Shown here in pieces: positions 58,201 through 64,000 of a stretch of 64,000 bases of DNA (position 1 is the first letter of the stretch; each line of letters opens with the position of its first letter). The position numbers and the translations under genes are program-made. The notes under the pieces are model-generated. The model saw only the letters and a list, made by a program, of their open reading frames with translations. It was not told the origin of the DNA and did not search any database. Source of the stretch: Bin87 sp026710825 (lineage in GTDB: Bacteria > Chloroflexota > Dehalococcoidia > Lucifugimonadales > UBA3495); assembly GCA_965232815.1 (NCBI GenBank), contig OZ247427.1, positions 806,001 to 870,000 of the forward strand, in the 5' to 3' direction.

Positions 58201-60880
58201 TCAAGTCCGCGTCCGAGGTGTTGGATCGCGTTACCCGGAATACCGCATCGGATATGATGGGCGTTGCGGTGGAATACACCGCCTCGATGGAAACCCGTGG
58301 CACCGTGCTGTTGTTGGTCACCGTCTGGCCCGTGAAGCCGGCCGCGTCGTTGCCGGTGGCGTCCTTGATGACCAGTCCGCTGCTGGGCTTGGCGTAGCTG
58401 ACCTTGACCGAGCCGTCGTTGTGGGCGATTGGCCTGGCCAGCTTGAGCGTTACCGCGCTGCCGCCGATGGACACCGCGTCGCCGGACGCCAGATCCACCG
58501 TGGTCTCGCTGGCTCCCGCCGCCGTCGCCTCCACGGTGAAGGCCGTCGCTGGCGGCGCCGATGAATCCTTGAGCGCCTCGTTGTAGGTGATGGTCAGGGT
58601 CAGACCGTCGGCAGCCAACACCGCCGTCGAGTTCGCGGCCAGAGCAGGCGGGGTCACGTCCACTTTCAGGTTGCCCACGTCCTGATCTTCAAACGTGGCC
58701 GTCTCGTTGCCGAACTTGTCGGCAATCTTGTTGTCGGTGCCCGAGTCCGGCTTGGTGTAGGTCACCTTCACATTGCTGTCGGCCGACGTGACCGAAGACG
58801 CGGCGTCCAGGGTCAGCGTCACGCTGTTGCCGGAGATTGACGGGCTGCCTGTCAGCGTGAGGGTCTGCGCCGGGTCGTTTTTCTTCACCGTGAACGCGCC
58901 ACTACCGAGGGATGCTGCCGTCCCCAGCGGTTCGTTGAAGTTCAGCGTTAGCGTCGTGCCGTCCACCGTGGCTGAGGCCAGCGTGGGAGCCGCCGTGTCC
59001 TGGCTCAGGTACAGCGTGCGCTCAGCATGGCCGCTCCAGTCCTGCCCGGCGCTGGTGAACAGATAGGAGGATGTTCCGCCTACGACGGAGGAACCAAAGT
59101 CGTACTCCGCCGCGTCGCAAACGTGCAGTACCAGGTTCTTCTGGTCCGCTGCGGCGAGCGCAGAATCGAGCTGGAAGGCCAAAGTGTTGTTGGACGTCGT
59201 CAGGGCGTTGATTTCGTGGTCGTCGTCGCCAGCCGTCGTGAATGTGACATCGTCCAGGCTGCCGTTGCCTCCGCTTTCCCGGAAACCGTAGAAGGTATCC
59301 TGGGACACGGTCCACTTCTCAACCGCAACGTTGCCGGTCCAGACCTGCGATGCTCCGCCGGTGTAGGTGGGCGCGGCGCACTCGGCGGCGGCGGTGATGA
59401 CCTTCGTGGCCGGGCTGGTCAGAGGGCCGTTGGCGTATCCATCGTCGTCGGTGAAGTTGACCAGCACCTTGATGGTCTTGCCCGCGTCGTCGTCCGTCAA
59501 CCGGTAGTTGGCGGCGGTGCCGATGTAGTCCGCTTCCATGGTGGTCCCGGCCGAGTCGAACCGCTGCCACCGGTAAGCGAGGTTGATGAGTTCGCCGTCG
59601 TCGTCGGTGTCGTAAATCCCGTCCATGCCGTTGGTGTCCGTGATGCCGGAGAGGTCGGCCGTCAACACCGCCGGGACACGGAACACGTTGGGCGCGGTGA
59701 TCGCCGGCGCGCCTTTGGGCGTCGAGTTCCTGGGAGCGGCCCGCACCTTGATTTTCAGGGAACGATTCGCAGACTCGTCGGAGAACGCTCCTTCGCTGAG
59801 GGCAGCGCGGGTCTGCGCCGTATTGCCGATGGACGCTCCGTCCAACGGCGTGCCGTCCTCGTCGTCGGTGCCGGCGAACTGCACGGACACACCAGTTCCA
59901 CCGTTATCCACCCTCAGCCAGTACTCGGTGGACCCCTCAAGCACCGCGTTTGACGAGGTCGCCCGGTATATGTAGTCCCTGGTTGTGTCGGCGGTGAGGG
60001 AGTCAGGGACGAAGGTGTCGACCACCCCGACCCCGGTTGCGGACCCACTATGCACCGTCAGCCGGGGAGGAGAGGTGGCGTTGGAGCCGGTCTGGAGGCG
60101 AATTTCAATGGTGCCCACCGTGTAGCCGGCGTCATTGTCGCCCGTGGTGAACGACTGGGCGAAATCATAGGATGCCAGGGAACCGGTGTCCGTCCCAGAT
60201 TGCGCGATGTTGCTTACCATCACCGGGACCGAATTGATGGAGCCCTGGACTTTTATCATCAACGCCGGTCCCGTGGTGTCGTACTGGAAACTGCCGGTGC
60301 TATCGTGCCCGCGCCTATGGAAACGGTCGCCGATGGACCAGTCCGGCGCCGGGTCGGCGTCTTCGGTGTCCACCAAGGTGCCCCGCACAAACACATTGGA
60401 TACGCCCTCAACTACCACCCAGTACTTCGTGGCCGGTTCCAGGTGGAAGCCCGCCGGGGTCGTGAACGTGTAGTCCTTGGCAAAGCCGGTTCGGAGACTG
60501 CCCGGGCCGGTCAGTGTCACTCCCGACGAATGGTTGGGGCTGTACCTGACCACCCTCACCGAAGGGACGGTCGTTGCCCCCAACGTCTGCAGCTTGAGAT
60601 CAACGCCGGTGAGCGTGTAACCGGTGGGGTTGTTCCCCGTGGTGAATTCCTGGGCGACGTCCAGGGCCCCCAGGTCTTGACCGAAATTGTTTGACTTGCC
60701 GATGTTGCTGATCAGCACCTGCGGCGACTGTGCCTGGATCGTGCCCAAAAAGCTGAACAGGAGCACGGTCAGCACGGCCGGAGCAAGCAGCCAGAGGATC
60801 AAGACACGCGCTGTCGCTGCGCCGCCCGCCCGGTGGGGCCGGAATACGCAGTGGATTGAGGTGGGCAGAACTGACATCAT
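55289..60880 (-). CDS. Giant surface protein with SwmB and fibronectin type III domains
   Basis: 1863 residues from ATG 60880, with AAAGGA upstream; the frame extending to 60997 is not needed. A signal anchor (ARVLILWLLAPAVLTVLLFSFLG, about 25-47) precedes two similar domains (VLISNIGKSNNFGQ... and VMVSNIAQSGTDTG..., the choice-of-anchor type), an Ig-like domain with AYRWQRFDSAG, three SwmB-like repeats (DTAAPTLASATVDGTTLTLN, ALAANSTAVLAADGLTLTIT, KPSLVSAEVEDSSLYLNYS, each with a later VxVTYxKP-type segment), Calx-beta-like segments, four FN3 domains (ELKWDDPGDDTIQHYEY; ALSWDDPSDASLTGYQYRY; TLNWNHPGDDSITGYQYRH; FLSWNVPPDE) and a C-terminal module. No LPxTG or outer-membrane anchor is visible. 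Likely an adhesive or shielding surface protein. Confidence 0.88.
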   Translation of the reverse strand: MMSVLPTSIHCVFRPHRAGGAATARVLILWLLAPAVLTVLLFSFLGTIQAQSPQVLISNIGKSNNFGQDLGALDVAQEFTTGNNPTGYTLTGVDLKLQTLGATTVPSVRVVRYSPNHSSGVTLTGPGSLRTGFAKDYTFTTPAGFHLEPATKYWVVVEGVSNVFVRGTLVDTEDADPAPDWSIGDRFHRRGHDSTGSFQYDTTGPALMIKVQGSINSVPVMVSNIAQSGTDTGSLASYDFAQSFTTGDNDAGYTVGTIEIRLQTGSNATSPPRLTVHSGSATGVGVVDTFVPDSLTADTTRDYIYRATSSNAVLEGSTEYWLRVDNGGTGVSVQFAGTDDEDGTPLDGASIGNTAQTRAALSEGAFSDESANRSLKIKVRAAPRNSTPKGAPAITAPNVFRVPAVLTADLSGITDTNGMDGIYDTDDDGELINLAYRWQRFDSAGTTMEADYIGTAANYRLTDDDAGKTIKVLVNFTDDDGYANGPLTSPATKVITAAAECAAPTYTGGASQVWTGNVAVEKWTVSQDTFYGFRESGGNGSLDDVTFTTAGDDDHEINALTTSNNTLAFQLDSALAAADQKNLVLHVCDAAEYDFGSSVVGGTSSYLFTSAGQDWSGHAERTLYLSQDTAAPTLASATVDGTTLTLNFNEPLGTAASLGSGAFTVKKNDPAQTLTLTGSPSISGNSVTLTLDAASSVTSADSNVKVTYTKPDSGTDNKIADKFGNETATFEDQDVGNLKVDVTPPALAANSTAVLAADGLTLTITYNEALKDSSAPPATAFTVEATAAGASETTVDLASGDAVSIGGSAVTLKLARPIAHNDGSVKVSYAKPSSGLVIKDATGNDAAGFTGQTVTNNSTVPRVSIEAVYSTATPIISDAVFRVTRSNTSDADLTVELEIAQDVEYLDVFPHQPQTITIPASQTTATKYLRSSYVGHTSGNLTATVAWHDDHAPAVGANRSATVFMKMPVTGDLYTLAPKHYSYIVEEGDSVDVLVSFITGTGVAEPRGKYSDAVELDSEPDTATEADYVPVLPGIVYVYMSDFVSSGDAYVADKPLTVQTTEDTVYEGSEQFYIYMQNESWSVFFTACPDEHLLPNGDCRITVTILDDDTLQVSGMALTSTPNNGYYDVGVDIEFTVTFTGPVTVDTTHGTPEFTFNLGDSTREAAYDSGSDSESLVFSYTVVAGDNDYDGISWDDNSLDLNGGTIKFMHTEADQQVPASLEHLAQAALSDHRVDTTKPSLVSAEVEDSSLYLNYSEDLNTTAPANSAFTVKVDAGAGANPTGVSIAGSVVTLTLAAPVTRDQTATVSYSKPSANPIKDPSGKEADGFGDQDVDYVADVRNLRAVPGDQQVELKWDDPGDDTIQHYEYRKRNGADTDWNPNWEDVSGSNDDTTEHMVGGLTNGMVYTFQVRPVYRRNSVDTPGKEGQVKSIPRGALAAPGNLSATSAGDGEIALSWDDPSDASLTGYQYRYMNTSDSQWNPDWTRMSGSGATTTDRTLSGLTNNLLYTIELRAVRGNTPGPAARASTKPRGPLTAPANFTATPGDRRVTLNWNHPGDDSITGYQYRHRLSSAAEWEPDWAVMPGSRWDTTSHPVANLTNRVGYTFELRAMRGTLEGPAATATATPEGPATVPLAPADLNVRSGDQSLFLSWNVPPDEDPRAAVTSYRVRYRQQGSSSWNYLSRSNDDLSENDSITGLTNRTHYELQVAAVNRVGTGAWVSGRGTPQAPRAPEPNPPGVEAFDVGTLGVYWLDSTGQYDHPDARSGNFLELESCDGDLHFLVIWSGPTGDRRADEWAAHINTDYGAGTVRHSFRESDTSGYFEMNGTVSVHGDSYLTIQVRGRWGASWGEWSPKSSLICTERRN

Positions 60881-62347
60881 GTATGTCCTTTTTTGATTTA
60901 TCGAGCAGTTGACCAACCGTCGCGACCGGCCGCATATCGCGGCAGGTTCGGGGCATGCCGTCGCCTGGGCGCCGGTCGCAGGCAGGAGCGAGGGCACACG
61001 GGTTTCGGGTTGGATGCGGCCTTATTGGGCCGCTCTGGTCGCTGTTTTATGGATGACGGATTGAATTCCCCGGAAATCACCGAGGACGTGAAGCCCGTCT
61101 CGCCTTATGCGGCGGCTTGGACAGCTTTCAATCCACGTTTGTGCGTATCGTTATGGATGCGTTTGGCCGGTTCACAATAGCGGGGCCAAACAATTGCCGG
61201 GTATCACCTCTTTATTTCGACCTCCTCCGGCGATAGCGGCACAGGTGTGTCGCTCTGCTGCAAGCCGGAGAATGACAACCGTTCGCGGAGACGGGTACGT
61301 TCCACATCACGACGCCAAGCAGTGGCGAACCAACGGGGTGGGTTTGCGCCGATGTCGGCAGGCGCGAAAGCAGGGCCGCGGGGCCACCCGCTGCGGGCGG
61401 CCGTGAACGTTGGGGACAGACCGCTGCCCCAAATACCCGCTGACCGGTCGGAACCGTTATTCGCGCCGGGAGCGACGGCGCGGGTTCAACCCGGGCCGGC
61501 CCCGGATCTTCCCGCCCCGATGCGCTTACGGGGCAGCCAAGCGCGGCGGACGACGGAAGGGTATGAGCCTTTCGAGACGGGGCGAGTGCCCCCAAGGGCG
61601 AATGTGAAGCTGCGGGTATGCATATTTTGCTCTTGGTATTCTCAGAAGACCGTTTCGATCCTCAGTTGGTTGAGTTTATGCCGTTAAGCGTACACCCCCA
61701 AAATTGCTGCAGCAAGGCAATTGCCCACCAGGGGGTGTATTTTGTGTGATGTTTTTGTGAAAAACTTGTGCACGCCCATCGTTGTTCCGGAGCCGGTTTC
61801 CCTGCGGATGATCATGACGTGATGATGGCGGCTCAGAGCCTTGCCAACCGGACTGCCACCCAGCAGGCCGGGACGCTCCGCCCCAATCAACCATTCCTTT
61901 GACGCTCATTCGTACCCACATAGAACGCCAAGTACTACGTACCAGCAATCGGTGAAATCGCCGCGATCTTGGACTCGGTCAACGTTGAATAGGCAGGGGT
62001 AGAAACGATGGAGTTGGATTTGGCGTGGTCATTTCCGAAGCGCCAGTTGACAGGGGGGCGCCCGATGTTGCGCCGGGTCTCGTAGGCCGTGATCGTGAGC
62101 TCCAAGACCGACGCCGAGACCCAGGTTCCATGATCGGCTCACCTTCGACTCCATGAGGCGCTTTCCGCCCGCCGCCACACCCATCTTCGCGTCGGATTCG
62201 GGCTAAAGGCAATGGATTGGAGGATCCAATGCGAACAACTGATGCTAAATGCAACCAGCCAAGGCAGGGCGTTGCGGAAGTGGTCGCGGCTGGGGATGCC
62301 CATTCGCATGACCTTGGTCCGCAGCGGCAGCCCGGTGGATCATCCCT
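60881..62347. other. Long intergenic region, no convincing gene
   Basis: About 1.47 kb between the giant surface protein and the right-hand response regulator. Frames on both strands overlap, and none has a signature; the best (61212-61595 reverse, 127 codons) is Arg/Pro/Ala-rich without a ribosome binding site. It contains, near 61615-61645, a stretch similar to 1024-1062. Confidence 0.55.
61613..61648. repeat. Dispersed motif also found near 1024-1062
   Basis: GGGTATGCATATTTTGCTC then TTGGTATTCTC; see the matching copy at the left of the window. Neither copy is within a gene. Confidence 0.5.
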
Positions 62348-63040
62348 TCACGGAGTCGACGGCGCGTGATCGCCGGGCGTGAAGTTGTCCAGGAGGCCGT
62401 TGCGCACGGCCCAAACAACCAACTCTTGCTTAGTATTGATCCCCAACTTGTTCTGAATGCGATAGATGGTGTTTCGAATGGTAACGACGCTGTTGCTCCT
62501 GGCCTCTGCGATTTGCACGTAGGACATTCCGCTGGCGAACAGCGTCAGCGTCTCTTGCTCCAGCGCCGTGAGCCTGCCATGGCTCTGACGCGAGGGTGTC
62601 TCTTTCCGACCCCGGATCAGGTCGAAAAGTTCTTTCACCACCTGGTCGGGAATTCTCAACCGGCCCTTCGCCACATCAAAAACCGTTGCTACCAATTCCT
62701 CCGGAGTCGAGTCCTTTTGCAGGTAACCTGTGGCGCCCGCAGCGATCGCCCCGATAAGCGCATCCTCCTCGGTGGAGACCGTAAGCATTATGACCCGCGT
62801 TTCGGGCAGAAGCTCCATGATGTCACGGCAGGCTTCGATGCCGTCCATACACGGCATAAAAACATCCATGACGATGACTTCCGGCTTTTGGCTTGCGGCT
62901 TTGGCCACGGCCTCCTCACCATCACTGGCCTCCACCACCACCTTGAAGTGTCCCGATGTTTCCAGTACATCCCGGACGCCTTCCCTCACCACGGGATGGT
63001 CATCCACCACCATCACCCTGAAGCGTTCTGGCGACGTCAA
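62348..63040 (-). CDS. NarL/FixJ-type response regulator, second copy
   Basis: 230 residues from the TTG at 63040, one base after the kinase stop (TGAATTG) and with GGAGG eight bases upstream, so translation is coupled to the kinase. Receiver: FRVMVVDDHPVVREGVRD, Asp59 in VIVMDVFMPCMDG, LQKDSTPEEL with the conserved Lys. LuxR-type HTH: LTALEQETLTLFASGMSYVQIAEARSNSVVTIRNTIYRIQNKLG. It is clearly paralogous to the regulator at 39315-39968, sharing NKLG, QELVVWAVRNGLL and IMELLPETRVIMLT-like segments. A tail FTPGDHAPSTP is extra. Confidence 0.9.
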   Translation of the reverse strand: MTSPERFRVMVVDDHPVVREGVRDVLETSGHFKVVVEASDGEEAVAKAASQKPEVIVMDVFMPCMDGIEACRDIMELLPETRVIMLTVSTEEDALIGAIAAGATGYLQKDSTPEELVATVFDVAKGRLRIPDQVVKELFDLIRGRKETPSRQSHGRLTALEQETLTLFASGMSYVQIAEARSNSVVTIRNTIYRIQNKLGINTKQELVVWAVRNGLLDNFTPGDHAPSTP

Positions 63041-63041
63041 T

Positions 63042-64000
63042 TCAGCATCCTCCGCTATGTGTCGAATAGGGAACCACACAGGTGACAGTGGTTCCGGTGC
63101 TGCCCTTGGCATTTTCCACGATCAGCTCGCCTCCCACATGCTCAGCGTCCGCCTTCATCCCGATAAATCCCCGGCCTCGCTGCGCATAGTCGTCGGGAAG
63201 CCCTACCCCGTCGTCCGACACAGACAGGCTGACCCATTCCGCGTCGAAACTCAACCTGACGTCAACCCGGGTTGGTCGAGCGTGCAGGAAGGCGTTGGTC
63301 AGGGCATTGTGAGCGACGGAGAACAGGCGGTTTCGAGTATCAGTGGGCATAGGGGGTTCCAGGCCCGCGAGCGAAAACTCTGTGGGCACGCCGGTAATCC
63401 TTTTGAATGTCGCGCAGTGCGACCAGAGAACTCGCCCGAGTTCCCTGCCTTCAACAATGTGGCCCGCGTCGATTGGACCGCGCATCTCCCACATGGCCGA
63501 TTTGGTCAAGGTCAGCGTTGCATCCAGGGTTGCCGCGAGTTCGTCGTCAGATTCGCCGGCCAGCTTCCTGGCCTTGTGGATTCCCAGGCTGATCAGATAG
63601 GCGGTCTGGGCCGTGGTATCGTGAATAGTTTGCGAAATCTCGATGCGCTCCCGGCGCAGTTGCCGTTCTCGTGCCACCGATCCCCGCCATCGAAAACGCT
63701 CGAATCGCGTGATAAATCCGATGCACGGAGCCAGGGTGTACATCACCGCGAGCCTGGCGACCAGCGCCTTGTCGTGACTCAAGCCCATGGTGAGATCCGG
63801 GCCAACCACAAGGCACACCACGGTGTAGATGACGGCGACAATTGTGGTGCAGGCGAGCGTCAGCCCAAAGGAGGAAAACACCACCGCGAAAACCGCCAGG
63901 GCCGGATAATAAAACACGAAGACCAAGCTGCTGAACCCGCCGCCCACGACGATGCCGTAGGTGATCAGGGAAACGTCCGAGACACTGAGGAATGACATCC
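63042..64000 (-). CDS. NarL-type sensor histidine kinase, second copy, cut by window edge
   Basis: 319 codons are visible; the N-terminus lies beyond 64000. Aligned with the paralogue at 38042-39331 (VFYYPALAVFAVVFSSF against YFYPALGAFVVIFSSF) about 107 residues are missing. Further membrane segments (TTIVAVIYTVVCLVVG, LAVMYTLAPCIGFI) are followed by HisKA_3 with the phosphoacceptor in ISQTIHDTTAQTAYLISLG, SAMWEMRGPIDAG, and HATPase with NALTNAFLHARPTRVDV and DDGVGLPDDYAQRGRGFIGM. It ends in CCVVPYST-like sequence before the stop at 63042. With the regulator it forms the second NarL pair of the window. The signal is unknown. Confidence 0.88.
   Translation of the reverse strand, partial: MSFLSVSDVSLITYGIVVGGGFSSLVFVFYYPALAVFAVVFSSFGLTLACTTIVAVIYTVVCLVVGPDLTMGLSHDKALVARLAVMYTLAPCIGFITRFERFRWRGSVARERQLRRERIEISQTIHDTTAQTAYLISLGIHKARKLAGESDDELAATLDATLTLTKSAMWEMRGPIDAGHIVEGRELGRVLWSHCATFKRITGVPTEFSLAGLEPPMPTDTRNRLFSVAHNALTNAFLHARPTRVDVRLSFDAEWVSLSVSDDGVGLPDDYAQRGRGFIGMKADAEHVGGELIVENAKGSTGTTVTCVVPYSTHSGGC

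Noticed and set aside
55302..60995. Many long plus-strand frames opposite the giant surface protein and nucleotidase
   Set aside because: They are antisense shadows created by GC-rich codon usage; none has domain signatures or binding sites.
61212..61595. Reverse-strand 127-codon frame
   Set aside because: Arg/Pro/Ala-rich low-complexity translation typical of a chance frame in GC-rich DNA.

Overview
The window reads as a chromosomal segment of a high-GC (about 60 percent by eye), Gram-negative-like environmental bacterium, most probably a Chloroflexota member of the SAR202 / Dehalococcoidia kind. The reasons are the density of catabolic families typical of that group (luciferase-like flavin oxidoreductases, an enolase-superfamily racemase, acyl-CoA dehydrogenase and ligase, SMP-30 and NHL beta-propellers, an EHN-type epoxide hydrolase), secreted SwmB/FN3/CARDB proteins, and several families of short GC-rich palindromes between genes. 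The lineage call is inference: no rRNA or marker tree is available here.

Layout. 1-385 is the start of ribF (reverse strand, cut by the window edge), followed by about 1.2 kb of repeat-rich intergenic DNA. 1660-5259 holds small catabolic genes (enolase-superfamily enzyme, NIPSNAP protein, GNAT, FMN split-barrel protein, alpha/beta hydrolase). 5312-8424 holds two tandem paralogous proteins that look like very divergent FtsZ/tubulin-superfamily members; this is the most unusual locus. 8500-21737 is ordinary metabolism and housekeeping: two luciferase-like oxidoreductases, a stand-alone AsnC/RAM domain, an acyl-CoA dehydrogenase, a Cys-motif HTH regulator with a consensus promoter, a DUF1232 protein, hemW, an epoxide hydrolase, a NERD-nuclease/helicase fusion, gpsA, ispH and an amidohydrolase. 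22018-29058 has a small conserved hypothetical gene, a REP-like tandem repeat, a membrane-embedded XRE regulator, a gamma-glutamyltransferase-like enzyme and a SulP transporter. 29890-36650 has two beta-propeller genes, a flavin-binding protein, a GNAT, tRNA-Ala(GGC), an IS256-type transposase remnant, an acyl carrier protein with its own alpha/beta hydrolase, and an acyl-CoA ligase.

36651-64000 is dominated by signalling and surface proteins and is visibly rearranged. It has a broken solute-binding protein, two copies of a 210-nt hairpin-bearing leader (37815-38024 and 40631-40840) placed directly before two different sensor-kinase loci, a NarL-type kinase/regulator pair, a single-chain kinase-receiver-winged-helix protein, an OmpR-type regulator/kinase pair next to a lipoprotein with three repeated domains, a lipoprotein 5'-nucleotidase, several small zinc-ribbon and winged-helix proteins, a broken GAF-kinase copy, an 1863-residue SwmB/FN3 surface protein, and a second NarL-type pair that is paralogous to the first and runs off the right edge.

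In broad terms the left half takes up and degrades small organic compounds (racemase, hydrolases, flavin oxidoreductases, fatty-acid activation and oxidation), while the right half senses and contacts the environment. No CRISPR array, prophage or complete insertion sequence is visible. All functional calls are by reading motifs; no database search was run.
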